A DNA stretch of 43,658 bases. Source: Polyangiaceae bacterium. Lineage in GTDB: Bacteria; Myxococcota_A; Polyangia; Polyangiales; Polyangiaceae. Below the pieces are notes generated by a model that worked only from the letters and a program-made list of their open reading frames with translations, was not told where the DNA came from and searched no databases. Shown in pieces: positions 8,533-16,960 of this stretch. Numbering within the stretch: position 1 is the stretch's first letter; the number at the start of each line of letters is the position of its first letter. A program made the translations under genes and the position numbers. The stretch lies in NCBI GenBank assembly GCA_029261965.1, contig JAJDAH010000015.1, positions 1 through 43,658 of the forward strand, written 5' to 3'.

Positions 8533-9963
8533 ATGAACCGTTTCGAAAGCATCCAGTCGAAGGCTCGACGTCTTCCGTCGTTCGCTCTCGCCGCGGCGGC
8601 GATCGTTTTCAGCGTACCGGCTCTCGCCCAGGACACCGGTGGCAGCGACAGCGGTGGAGACGCCCCGCAGAGCGTCAACGTGCCGCAGGGCGGCGGCACC
8701 GGCGGCCCGACGACCATCACGTTCACCCCGGGCTCGAGCTCGACGACGACCACGACGACACCGCCGGTCGGTTACCCGGCGGCGGGCACCAATCTCGAAG
8801 GTCATCTTCCGTCGAGTTCACAGGCCGCCGTGAATCCACGAGATGGGTTCGACCTCGGCGGCAGGTCCGGCAACGGTGGATCCGCCGTGCGCGGCGACAA
8901 GAACGCTCAGTTCGTGATCACCGGGGATCGCAAGACCATCCCGAACGTGCACACCGTTCGTCGCGGCGACACCCTCTGGGATCTTTGCGCTCGCTACTAC
9001 GGCAATCCTTGGCGGTGGCCCAAGGTGTGGAGTTACAACCCGCAGGTTCAGAACCCGCATTGGATTTATCCAGGCGACCAGGTACGCATGCGGGCTGGCA
9101 CGTCCGCGGTGGCGATGCTCAGCCCGACCGGTGCGCCGCGAGGGTCGATGTCGCTCGGCGAGGGACAGATCGTCGACCGCCGACCACTCGTTCCGCCGAA
9201 CACGGTGTTCCTCCGCAATCGCGGTTACATCGATGACCCGAAAAACGACGTCTGGGGCGAGCTCGTCGGCGCCGTCGAGGACCAGATGCTGCTCAGTCAC
9301 GGCAACCACGTCTACCTGGTCATGCGCAAGGGCGTGTCGCTCCGCCTCGGCCAGATGCTGACGGTGTTTCGTGAGGTGCGCGCCGCCAAGCGCGTCAAGG
9401 GAGCCCGCAAGCAGAACGGCAAGATCGTTTCCTTCAAGGGGACCGTCAAAATCGATCAGTGGGATCCGCGCACCCGCGTGGCCCGCGGCAAGATCGTCGA
9501 GTCGCTCGACGTCATCGAACGCGGGGCCCGCGTCGGCCCAGTCGGTCGTCGTTTCGAGGTCGTTCCACCTCGACGAAACAGCGTCGACCTCAAAGCCCGC
9601 GTGCTGACGAGCATCTACCCGCACCAATACATCGGGCAGAACCAGGTCGCTTTCATCGACCGTGGCTCGGACGACGGTTTGCGGCCGGGCAATCGGCTGT
9701 TCATCGTCAAGAAAGGCGACACCTGGCGACGGTCCCTCAAGACCTCCACGGTGGTCGCTCGAACTCGCCTCCGCATGGACGATCCCGACGAGGTTCCCCA
9801 CGAGGTTACGCCGCTCCGTGGCGACGAGCGGGCGTTCCCGCAGGAAGTCGTCGGCGAGCTTCGCGTCATCCGCACCCGGAAGAAGAGTAGCCTGACGGTG
9901 GTCACCCGCTCGGACATCGAGATCCTCCCGGGCGACCGCGCCGTTTCCCGCAAGGGATACTAG
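8533..9963 (+). CDS. Exported LysM-domain protein
   Basis: The 476-aa protein starts with a classical signal peptide ending PALAQD. A Ser/Thr/Gly-rich linker is followed by one LysM domain around residues 138-185: HTVRRGDTLWDLCARYYGN, then WPKVWSYNPQ and WIYPGDQVRM. LysM domains bind N-acetylglucosamine in peptidoglycan. The rest (about 190-476) is a large region with two segments resembling each other (LSHGNHVYLV and ...QNQVAFIDRGS...GLRPGNRLFIV), conserved in proteobacterial LysM proteins of unknown function. GAGGGA precedes the ATG by 3 nt. It is in an operon with the CpoB-like gene, 7 nt upstream, so both probably work at the cell wall. Confidence 0.88.
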   Translation: MNRFESIQSKARRLPSFALAAAAIVFSVPALAQDTGGSDSGGDAPQSVNVPQGGGTGGPTTITFTPGSSSTTTTTTPPVGYPAAGTNLEGHLPSSSQAAVNPRDGFDLGGRSGNGGSAVRGDKNAQFVITGDRKTIPNVHTVRRGDTLWDLCARYYGNPWRWPKVWSYNPQVQNPHWIYPGDQVRMRAGTSAVAMLSPTGAPRGSMSLGEGQIVDRRPLVPPNTVFLRNRGYIDDPKNDVWGELVGAVEDQMLLSHGNHVYLVMRKGVSLRLGQMLTVFREVRAAKRVKGARKQNGKIVSFKGTVKIDQWDPRTRVARGKIVESLDVIERGARVGPVGRRFEVVPPRRNSVDLKARVLTSIYPHQYIGQNQVAFIDRGSDDGLRPGNRLFIVKKGDTWRRSLKTSTVVARTRLRMDDPDEVPHEVTPLRGDERAFPQEVVGELRVIRTRKKSSLTVVTRSDIEILPGDRAVSRKGY

Positions 9964-9965
9964 TT

Positions 9966-9986
9966 TGGTGGACCAGGAGTCCACCA
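9966..9986 (+). terminator. Stem-loop between convergent genes (weak terminator candidate)
   Basis: TGGTGGAC (9966-9973) pairs with GTCCACCA (9979-9986) around a 5-nt loop, just after the LysM stop codon. There is no T-tract, so it may be a factor-dependent terminator or an RNA-stabilising hairpin. Confidence 0.4.
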
Positions 9987-10080
9987 CACACTGGAAAGCA
10001 CCAGGACACGGATCCAGGGGACTAGTCTCGCGGAGGCAGGTCGCTGGCGGACCGCTCGCGGCGTCCCGACGTGCGAGTGG

Positions 10081-11049
10081 TCAGCCGATCTCGCAGACGT
10101 AGTTCTCGTTGTTGCTGCAGCTCCAGTCTCGCCAGGTTCCGTTCGAGTTCATGGCGCCGCAATCGAAGCTGTCTGGCTCGCCCGTGTTCCAGTTCTGGTA
10201 GGCGCCGAACGGATCGGTGCCGTCGAGCCATTCCCAGGTGCCGGGGGTCGACGTCCCGGACTCGTTTTTCTTGTTGATGCCGAGTAGCCATTGATTGAGG
10301 CCAGCTTCGTCGTTGATGAACTGCTGCTCCGCCGCGTCGTTGATGCTCGCGAGCTCTCCTCCGACGGCGCGGCACCTCGCCAGGGCGTCGTCCCAGTCGC
10401 GGTTGTTTCGGCAGAACCAATAGAGGTGGCCGCCGAAGGTCGCGCTGTCGCAGTTGCCATCCGGCGACATCGGGGTACCGCCCCCGGTGCCCCCACCACC
10501 CGCTGCGCCGCCGGTCGAGATCCCGCCTGTGCCGCCGGTGGCGACTCCACCCGTCCCACCGGTCCCGCCGGTCGCCGCGCCGCCAGCACCGCCGGTTGAG
10601 GTGCCGCCAGTTCCACCGGTGCCTGGCGCGCCGCCAGCCGCTGCCCCGGCGGCGCCACCCGCCCCACCAGATCCGGCACCAGCGCCGCCAGCCAGGCCTC
10701 CGGTTCCACCGCCCGTGCCGAGACCTCCAGCGCCGCTCGCGCCCGCGCCTCCGCCGGCTCCGCCTACTGCACCAGTCCCCCCGACCGCGCCGGTCCCCCC
10801 GACCGCGCCGGTCCCCCCGACGCCGCCGGTGCCACCAAGTGCGCCGCTGCCGCCAGCGCTCGTGCCGCCCCCAACCGACGTCGTGCCACCCGTGGCCGTA
10901 CCTCCGCCGACTGCCATTCCCCCGCCCGCGCCCGGTGTCCCTCCGAACCCGGTTCCGCCCGCGCCGAACCTGTTGTCGCCACCGCCTCCGCTCGCCGAGC
11001 AGCCGAGCCCCAGGACCGCGAAGTGCAGAATCACAATAGAGCGAGACAT
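10081..11049 (-). CDS. C-type lectin-domain lipoprotein with Gly/Ala/Thr-rich linker
   Basis: ATG 11049 gives MSRSIVILHFAVLGLGCSAS, with lipobox LGLGC. A linker of about 170 residues made almost only of Gly, Ala and Thr (GGTGG-type repeats) follows. The C-terminal 125 residues form a C-type lectin-like domain: GHLYWFCRNNRDWDDAL, QWLLGINKK, EWLDG, NWNTGEPDSFDC and WSCSNNENYVCE, with six Cys suited to three disulfides. EPD and WRD stand at the usual Ca/sugar-binding EPN and WND positions, so carbohydrate binding is uncertain. The protein is probably displayed on the cell surface at the end of a flexible stalk. It lies 121 nt downstream of the broken glycosyltransferase. Confidence 0.85.
   Translation of the reverse strand: MSRSIVILHFAVLGLGCSASGGGGDNRFGAGGTGFGGTPGAGGGMAVGGGTATGGTTSVGGGTSAGGSGALGGTGGVGGTGAVGGTGAVGGTGAVGGAGGGAGASGAGGLGTGGGTGGLAGGAGAGSGGAGGAAGAAAGGAPGTGGTGGTSTGGAGGAATGGTGGTGGVATGGTGGISTGGAAGGGGTGGGTPMSPDGNCDSATFGGHLYWFCRNNRDWDDALARCRAVGGELASINDAAEQQFINDEAGLNQWLLGINKKNESGTSTPGTWEWLDGTDPFGAYQNWNTGEPDSFDCGAMNSNGTWRDWSCSNNENYVCEIG
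10775..10828. repeat. 18-bp tandem repeat (three copies) in the lectin linker
   Basis: Two exact copies of an 18-bp unit (10775-10792, 10793-10810) and a third with one rearranged stretch (10811-10828) lie inside the lectin gene and encode GGTGAV-type hexapeptides. The surrounding 10450-10980 is imperfectly repetitive for the same reason. Such arrays change length easily by slippage. Confidence 0.85.
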
Positions 11050-11170
11050 CACAACGGACCGCAGCGGCACGCATGGATTGTCGCATCCGCGGGTGCCACC
11101 GACAACGGGGCACGCGGGTTTTTCGCGCACTTGGTGAGACACGCGCGTATTACGAGACGAGCTGAAGAGC

Positions 11171-12792
11171 TCAGCGCTGCGATCGCTTCGGCCCGTTGAC
11201 GCGATACAGCGTGAAGTCGATCGTCGAACGGCTCGGCGGGGTGTGTAGCGGAAGGTGGTATTCGCGAACCGGGACCGTCCGCGCGCTCACCTTTTCCAGG
11301 TCGAGCGTCTCATGCACGGCTCGGCAAGTCGGGGCAATGCCTTCACGCTCCGGCCCGAGGGCGTAACAGTTGAAGCCCTCGAAGTAGTAAGCGCATCGCT
11401 CCGGTGTTGCCGCGATCTCCCGCAGCACCTCGTCCGCTGGGCGAAGCTCGTCCGAGCTTTCGCGCAGCAGGGTCAGGCGAACCGGTTCATGCAGAGAGAG
11501 CTCGCCGGCAGGGTCGACGTACTCCCCGACGCGCGCGAAGCGATGGCCGCGGTAGCAGAAGCAAGAAGGGCGGGAGCAAATGAAGGTGGTATCGAGCCTG
11601 CAACTGCGGCGCGTCCGGCACCACGAAGCCGTGCGGCAAGAGAAAGAGAACGAACCAACCCATCAGGAACAGCGCCATTCGTCGAGCACCGGTCGCGGTC
11701 AGGCGGGCCGTGCCCACGATCGCCAAAAGCACGAGCAGCGGCGGCGTGAACCAAGGGTTCGTGACGGTCTTCAGCAGTGGATTGACGACCACGCGAGCCG
11801 CACCGATGAGGGTCTCGGTGCCGAGTGCCTGCCGCACGTCTCCGGAGTGATGTGTCGAAAGATGAAGCGCGACTACGGCGCCGCCGACGAGCAGCGTTGG
11901 GCCGAGCACCCACCCGACCGCGGCTCGATTTGGCCTCGGGCTCACCACGAATGGCATTCCTCCGAGCACGACGGCGAACAGGATGTTCAGAGGGCGCAGT
12001 GGCAGGCACAGAGAAAGAAAGAACAGCAAGCAGCCGACCGACCAGACTCGCCAGCCGCGGGACTCGGTCGTCAACACGTCGTGCGCTGCCGCCACGGCCA
12101 GCGCCGCGAGTGCGAGCGTCGGGATGAACATGACGTCGCTGTGCGAGAATCGGATGTGATGGGGAAGGAACGTCAGCAAGGCAGCGCAGACGAAACCGAG
12201 CTTTCGGTCGCCGAGCAGTTTGCTGGCCAACGGGTAGAAGCACAGGGGTGTCACCGAGGCGGCCAACCACGTGATCGACAAGGCCAAGTCCGCCCGAAAG
12301 ACGCGCAGGTGCGCCTCGTCGACGATCCACCTGAAAAACGGGGCCGTAGTAGAACCGGTCCGCCACCGCGGGGGCACGCGTGTAGATCCAAACGCTGAGT
12401 GGCAGCTCGGGGGCTGCAAACCAACGAATAGCCGCGGCGACGGGAACTAGCGTTGGAACACCGACCTTCGTCCAGGTCGGCGCCCCCCGCAGATCGCGCC
12501 AACTCAGCAGCGCGAGCGCAAAAAGGCTCGCGGCGAGCAGCACCACCCCGTCGGTCAGCGCGCCCGAAAGCGTCCAGGTCGGCGGCGGCGACGGGCGCCG
12601 AGTGACCGTCGCCGATTGCGGAATCGTCCAGATCGCACCCGTGTCGTTGGTGATGATGCGCTCTCGCACCGCCGCTTGAGCTTCTGTTGCGACCCCTTCC
12701 TGCTCCAGGATCGCCAGGCTCACGCTCTTCTGGCTCGCGTTGGGCGAGCGGCTCACGTGCTCGAGAGCGCCAGCAAGGAATTCGAAAGCCAC
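11171..12792 (-). pseudogene. Membrane glycosyltransferase (PMT/ArnT-like), interrupted by two frameshifts
   Basis: Three overlapping frames join into one protein of about 540 aa. The N-terminal frame runs 12792 to about 12340 and ends PAVADRFYYGP. The middle frame continues with FFRWIVDEAHLRVFRADLAL and about eight hydrophobic segments down to about 11560. The last frame continues RFARVGEYVDPAGELSLHEP to the stop at 11171. The first shift lies in the run CCCCGTTTTT (minus strand, around 12334-12345): removing one base restores GPFFRWIVDE. The second lies around 11520-11590, also one extra base. The multi-TM pattern and the soluble end are those of dolichyl-phosphate-mannose or undecaprenyl-phosphate-arabinose transferases (GT39/GT83-like). 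This may be sequencing error in homopolymers or a decaying gene. Confidence 0.65.
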
Positions 12793-12834
12793 TCCGCGTC
12801 GTTTGGTACGGAATTCGCTTCATCACGACTCGCC

Positions 12835-13602
12835 ATGAACGACTGTGCCAATTTGGGCCGCCCGCAAATCCCCGCGCCTCGCGCACCGAGGCCTGTTTTT
12901 GTCGCTGCGATCCTCCTCGTGCTCGCGGCGTCGCTGCCCACCGCCTGCGGAGGCGTCGCTCTCGAAAACGAATCCACCCGCGGGGACGCCGGACCCGATT
13001 CGCGCGGCGCGCCCGGGGGCTACGGAGGCGGGGGCGGAGGCGGAACCGCGGGCACGTCAGCTGGTGGCAGCGCCGGGACGCCGGCCATCGATGCCGGGTC
13101 GGGCTGCGTCGATTCGACTCTGCCGCCATGCGCTGCCGGATGCGGCTCGGATTGGTTCCCCGAAGTCGCCGAATGCCTCGGCGAAGAGTGGGTGTGTCCG
13201 GCCGGAACCATCAACCCGGCTGATTGCCCCAGCGGTACTTGCTGGGGCCCTCCGCTGCCCGGCGAAGTCTGCACTCAGGGCGGTTTCGAGTGTCGCCCGG
13301 ACCTCGACGATCTGCTCGCGTGCCCGGAGCTACTCTGCGCGACGTGTGACGGCTTCGGCGGCGCGGTCGACACCGTCGATTGCCACTGCGAATGCGACGA
13401 CATCGGCCAAGTGAGCTGCCTTCCGACGACGAACGCCCCGTGCGATCTCGTCGGGTCGCCTTGCCAGTGCTTCGCCCGCCCCGATTGCGAGGCCCTCAGT
13501 GACGACTGTTTGTGTGAATGCGACTACGATTGCCCCGGGGAGCTCCCGTGCGACTGTGACTGCGGCGGCGGCAACTACCTCGGCTGCGTCGCCGTGCAAT
13601 AG
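12835..13602 (+). CDS. Cys-rich lipoprotein of unknown function
   Basis: ATG 12835 gives a basic N-terminus and the lipobox LPTACGG (255 aa). An acidic/Gly-rich linker (about residues 40-75) leads to a C-terminal half extremely rich in cysteine, with pairs such as CHCECDD, CQCFARPDC, CLCECDYDC and CDCDCGGG. The spacing suggests several small disulfide-knotted modules, exposed on the cell surface or in the periplasm. I recognise no named family. The gene is divergent from the broken glycosyltransferase (42 bp between starts) and convergent with the crotonase. Confidence 0.75.
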   Translation: MNDCANLGRPQIPAPRAPRPVFVAAILLVLAASLPTACGGVALENESTRGDAGPDSRGAPGGYGGGGGGGTAGTSAGGSAGTPAIDAGSGCVDSTLPPCAAGCGSDWFPEVAECLGEEWVCPAGTINPADCPSGTCWGPPLPGEVCTQGGFECRPDLDDLLACPELLCATCDGFGGAVDTVDCHCECDDIGQVSCLPTTNAPCDLVGSPCQCFARPDCEALSDDCLCECDYDCPGELPCDCDCGGGNYLGCVAVQ

Positions 13603-13622
13603 AGCAGGCCGCATCCAGAGGT

Positions 13623-14324
13623 CTACGCCGCCGTCGTGTCTGCTGGAAACTCCTCGACGATGCCATCGCGCATTGCTTCGATCGCCGCCGCGCGGACTCT
13701 GAGCTTGGTGGCTCGGTGTGCGCCCATGTCGAGTTGGGTGAGCTGGCGGGCCTGCCCTGCCGCAGCGGTCTTCAGTTGCTCGCTCGCGACCACACGATCC
13801 AGAAACCCCGCGACCAAGGCTTCGTCCGGTGCGTAGAGCGTGCCGGTCGTCGTCGCGTGATTGAAGGAAGCGGGCGTGAGACGCTGGCGCGCGGCTTCGA
13901 TTCCGTAAATGGGGATCGTCATCCCGATGGCGACTTCGTTCAGGCCGATTTTGAACTGGCCGGCGGTTCCGAGGCGCACGTCGGCGGACAGCATCAAGAA
14001 CGCGCCCTGGGCGATGGCGTGGCCGTTACAGGCGACCACAACCGGAAGGGGGAAGGACAGGATTCGCAGGGTGAGTTCCCCGCCGGCGCGGATGGTGCGC
14101 ACGATTTCTTCGCGAGAGCTTCGAAACATGGCCATGTCGTAGCCGCCGGAGAACATGCGGTCCCGTCCGGTCAAGACGACGACAGCTTTGTCTCCTTCGG
14201 CGCGGTCGAAAGCGTCCGCCAACTCGTCCAGCATTGCGAGCGACATGACATTGGCTTTGCCGTCATCCATCGTGATCGTCGCGACGGAGTCGCGCAGCTC
14301 GTAGGTGACGAGGGGGTTGCTCAT
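13623..14324 (-). CDS. Enoyl-CoA hydratase/isomerase (crotonase) family protein
   Basis: The 233-aa protein has the crotonase core: ANVMSLAMLDELADAF, the oxyanion-hole region DRMFSGGYDM, and ACNGHAIAQGAFLMLSADVR. Of the two hydratase glutamates, one is present (GLNEVAIGM) while the other position, usually within GGGxELA, reads AQGAFLML and lacks Glu. The reaction may therefore be isomerisation, hydrolysis or another acyl-CoA chemistry rather than classical hydration. ATG 14324 has AAAGG about 8 nt upstream and removes an unlikely 55-residue extension. It stands alone, divergent from a DUF2378-like gene. Confidence 0.85.
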   Translation of the reverse strand: MSNPLVTYELRDSVATITMDDGKANVMSLAMLDELADAFDRAEGDKAVVVLTGRDRMFSGGYDMAMFRSSREEIVRTIRAGGELTLRILSFPLPVVVACNGHAIAQGAFLMLSADVRLGTAGQFKIGLNEVAIGMTIPIYGIEAARQRLTPASFNHATTTGTLYAPDEALVAGFLDRVVASEQLKTAAAGQARQLTQLDMGAHRATKLRVRAAAIEAMRDGIVEEFPADTTAA

Positions 14325-14442
14325 TTCTCGAACCTTTCGTTGTTCCGAATCTTGAACTGTCCAATGAGATGGGCGCCCTTCGAATTTGCAGTTTCGCATC
14401 GAACGAACGCATGCTGCTTTCGGTACCGTGAAATCTCCCGAA

Positions 14443-14461
14443 TTCGCGCAGACTTCGCGAA
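14443..14461. promoter_or_regulatory. Inverted repeat in the 198-bp divergent intergenic region
   Basis: TTCGCG (14443-14448) and CGCGAA (14456-14461) form an inverted repeat with a 7-nt spacer, between the crotonase start (14324) and the DUF2378-like start (14523). It could be an operator for either gene; it could also be chance in GC-rich DNA. Confidence 0.3.
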
Positions 14462-14522
14462 CCTTCCTCACGACGGCTCGCCAGCGCATTCCACCGATGG
14501 CCGGATCGCGGCGTGTGTGGTT

Positions 14523-15137
14523 ATGTTTGGCCCCGTGTCGACGACCGACATTCCGCCACCTTCAGGACGCTGGCCCGCCGTCCGAGTAAGTGCTGCGCGA
14601 GACATGATGGACTTCGTCGAGAAGTTCGATCCCGGTGCACGCGAACGGGCGTTGAGCCTCCTTCCGGCGGAGTCGCGAGAAGTCTACGAGTCGTCTCCCA
14701 GAAGCTCGTGGCTCTCGATCGAGCACGATCACTGGGTCGTGGACGGAATCTGCGAAACCTTCGGTGTCGAGCGCGCGGTGGCGTGCTGGCGTGCGAGCGT
14801 GCCGGATCTCGTCGACAAGCCGCTCCTCAAGAGTTTCGTTTCCGGAATGATGCGCGTCTTCGGGAGCAGTCGAACGCGCGTAGTCAGCCTCCTGCCCCGC
14901 GCCTGGGGCGCCGTGTATCGGGACTTCTGCACTCCCCGAGTGTCGCAGCATGCGAGCGGCGCCACCGTGACGTTCTACAACATTGCTCATCCCGTTTGGC
15001 AGTACCCGAACTACTTCAACTCGTGGCGCGGCGTCTGCGAGGGCATGCTCGACCTCGCAGAGCTCGAAGGTACCGTCGAGTTTCAACTCGAACGTGACCG
15101 TCGTCGTGCCGTTGCGGAGTTTAGCTGGTCGATCTGA
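14523..15137 (+). CDS. DUF2378/TIGR02265-like protein (copy 1)
   Basis: The 204-aa protein aligns end to end by eye with the products at 31275-31856 and 40100-40681: AARDMMDFVEKFDPGARERA at the N-terminus, then LLKSFVSGMMRVFGSSRTRV, then LPRAWGAVYRDFC, and a final beta-rich half. This layout matches the Myxococcus paralogous family TIGR02265/DUF2378, whose function is not established and whose fold may be related to V4R/heme-NO-binding domains. It is the most divergent of the three. ATG 14523 is used; GTG 14535 is equally possible, and a start at 14604 would cut into the conserved first helix. It is monocistronic by layout. Confidence 0.65.
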   Translation: MFGPVSTTDIPPPSGRWPAVRVSAARDMMDFVEKFDPGARERALSLLPAESREVYESSPRSSWLSIEHDHWVVDGICETFGVERAVACWRASVPDLVDKPLLKSFVSGMMRVFGSSRTRVVSLLPRAWGAVYRDFCTPRVSQHASGATVTFYNIAHPVWQYPNYFNSWRGVCEGMLDLAELEGTVEFQLERDRRRAVAEFSWSI

Positions 15138-15165
15138 GTGGCGCGCGGTAGCTGGGCCGATCTGC

Positions 15166-15171
15166 TAGGCT
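15166..15171 (+). promoter_or_regulatory. Candidate -10 box (TAGGCT) of the small lipoprotein gene
   Basis: TAGGCT lies 6 nt before the GTG at 15178, without a Shine-Dalgarno sequence, consistent with a leaderless transcript. No clear -35. Confidence 0.35.
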
Positions 15172-15177
15172 CCGCGC

Positions 15178-15510
15178 GTGTCGAGGTTTCGTTCGGCGAT
15201 AGGTTTCTTGCTGGCAAGTCCCCTGCTCGTGGCCTGCGGAGGCAACGACTGCGAAGCAGAAACGAACGTGCTCAACCGCTCGGGCGTGACCGTGGAGGTG
15301 ACCGCGTTCGTTCGGGACGACGACGGCGAACTCGAAGAGGAGCCGCTCGAGGAGCTCACGCTCCGCCCGTCCGAGGAGCGCAGGTTTTGCCAGCCGTCGG
15401 TGCAGGTCGAGGTGCAGTTCCCCGGGGGATCGATGGCGTCGGGCGAAGCCGCTTGCTTGATCATCTCGGAACGCGGCGTCCGGGCGGCTGCCGATTCCGA
15501 GTGTTTTTGA
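15178..15510 (+). CDS. Small lipoprotein of unknown function
   Basis: The 110-aa product starts at GTG 15178 and has the lipobox LLVACGG followed by NDCEAETNVLNRSGVTVEV. Its mature part is a short beta-rich, acidic domain with four Cys besides the lipobox Cys (DC, RFCQ, AACL and the penultimate SECF). I recognise no family. It lies between the DUF2378-like gene and a convergent membrane protein gene. Confidence 0.65.
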   Translation: MSRFRSAIGFLLASPLLVACGGNDCEAETNVLNRSGVTVEVTAFVRDDDGELEEEPLEELTLRPSEERRFCQPSVQVEVQFPGGSMASGEAACLIISERGVRAAADSECF

Positions 15511-15534
15511 GATACTGCCGCCCTCCCGGCTCGT

Positions 15535-16137
15535 TCAGACCAACGCGTTCGGGAGGAACATCGCGGAGAGAATCAGAAGCCAAAGCAGTGCGCCCAGAGC
15601 CATCCACGCGAAGTTGCCGGCATTGAGCTGACTGTTGGAATCCCCATCGGGATCGTCCGAGGCAACGTTCGCGGCTCTTTGAGCGATGACGAGGGGGTAG
15701 GCCATGCCGAGACCGATGACAAACGCCGCGGCGTCTATCCCACCGACGTCTTCCGGCCCCGACAGCCGACTGAGCACTTGCGAAGCGATGGAACCCACGA
15801 CGTAGATCGTCGCCATGTTGCTGGCGTTCCAATCGACGCGTCGACCGGCCCTCTCGGCGTCGGCATCCATGAAGCCGAAGAGCTTGTGCACGAAGAAAAT
15901 TGAAAAGCACGCGCGCCAGAACGGCGACAGGTTCTCGCGGGTCGCGGCGCGATAGTTGAGCCAGTTCTTGTAGAACCAATAGAACGCGTAAGCACCGAGC
16001 GTCGCGACGTACAGCATCAACGCCTTTTGCTGCGAAACGACGTAGTAGCGGGGGCCGTCTCCAGCGAGCGATGGTGGTGGCGCGTCGCTGTTGCTGGGGG
16101 GTCGGTAGGCGTCTTCGGTTTTCACATCGTCCGGCAT
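15535..16137 (-). CDS. Predicted membrane protein (DUF4234-like)
   Basis: The 200-aa protein starts at ATG 16137, with AGGGGA 3 nt upstream. A Pro/Ser-rich soluble head of about 45 residues is followed by four predicted membrane segments. The first, KALMLYVATLGAYAFYWFYK, matches the TxGxYxxYWFYKNW signature of small bacterial DUF4234-type membrane proteins. The others are near ATIYVVGSIASQVL, AAFVIGLGMAYPLVI and AWMALGALLWLLILSAMFL. Function unknown. It lies 43 nt downstream of the gene at 16181-16810, probably co-transcribed. Confidence 0.7.
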   Translation of the reverse strand: MPDDVKTEDAYRPPSNSDAPPPSLAGDGPRYYVVSQQKALMLYVATLGAYAFYWFYKNWLNYRAATRENLSPFWRACFSIFFVHKLFGFMDADAERAGRRVDWNASNMATIYVVGSIASQVLSRLSGPEDVGGIDAAAFVIGLGMAYPLVIAQRAANVASDDPDGDSNSQLNAGNFAWMALGALLWLLILSAMFLPNALV

Positions 16138-16180
16138 GCGTCCCCTGGGGTAGCTCGATCGATGCTCGAAGTCATGCGGC

Positions 16181-16810
16181 TCATCCCAAGCCGTCTGGTG
16201 AGTAAGCGAGCTCGACTCTGAGTCGCGTGTAGGTCTGGAACTTGTGATGCATGCGCAACAGCGCATCGAGGGCCTCGTCGGTTTTCATCTGGCGTTCCCT
16301 AGCGACCACGAGGGTGGCGGCGATCGCCGCGCCGGCATCCGGTGGATGAAAAACCGCGCCAGGCAAGATCGCGCACCCTTCGACGGAAGCCAGCACCCGT
16401 CCTTCGCAGATGGGCGTGGCCATTCGCTCGCTCGCGGTGGCGATGTCGCGACCGATGTCGTCCTTGTCGAGCAAGAGAAACGCGGCGCCGGACCACAAGT
16501 CGTGAGCGACGAGCGCGGACTCGGACTTCTCGAATCGAAAGACCCCGCGCTGAGCAGCGGCAAAACCCCGAGCGAGGTCCGCCTCCGCGGCGTCTTGCAT
16601 CGTATCGGCGATTGCACTCGCCAGCCCCCCGTGAACCAGGACGTCCTCCCAAGCCGCCGCGTCGCGCTCTCCGGCGTTCTCGTCATCGGCCTCGAAGCGA
16701 CCGCAGCGTTCGGCGAACTGGTTCCTCAACGTTCGAGCGCGCTCGTCGAACGGAGGTTGGGTCGCCCGCTCGAGCAGCTCGTCATAGACGGCACGGAGAA
16801 ACGGAGTCAT
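16181..16810 (-). CDS. Conserved hypothetical protein (209 aa)
   Basis: ATG 16810 gives MTPFLRAVYDELLERATQPP. The first half is helical and charged; the second (about residues 90-209, SALVAHDLWSGAAFLLLDKD, then EGCAILPGAVFHPPDAG) looks like a compact alpha/beta domain. No signal peptide or membrane segment is visible. I do not recognise a family. A GCGCAC-N7-GTGCGC hairpin (16822-16840) lies in its likely leader. It is divergent from the hem operon and upstream of the DUF4234-like gene. Confidence 0.6.
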   Translation of the reverse strand: MTPFLRAVYDELLERATQPPFDERARTLRNQFAERCGRFEADDENAGERDAAAWEDVLVHGGLASAIADTMQDAAEADLARGFAAAQRGVFRFEKSESALVAHDLWSGAAFLLLDKDDIGRDIATASERMATPICEGRVLASVEGCAILPGAVFHPPDAGAAIAATLVVARERQMKTDEALDALLRMHHKFQTYTRLRVELAYSPDGLG

Positions 16811-16947
16811 GGCGGCGGTTGGCGCACTCTTCGGGTGCGCTCCGGACGATAATGAAGTGCGAGCCAGGAATCGCACCGAGATTTCGCCGCCGTGGGTGCG
16901 AGGCTGCCTCTCTTGCGGACGAGGGCGGCGTTTTTGGGCCCAGCGTG

Positions 16948-16953
16948 TAGAAT
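16948..16953 (+). promoter_or_regulatory. Candidate -10 box (TAGAAT) of the hem-lpxK operon
   Basis: TAGAAT matches the -10 consensus at four to five positions and ends 7 nt before GTG 16961. There is no Shine-Dalgarno in between, so transcription may start at the start codon. The -35 region is not clear. Confidence 0.45.
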
Positions 16954-16960
16954 TCGCCCG

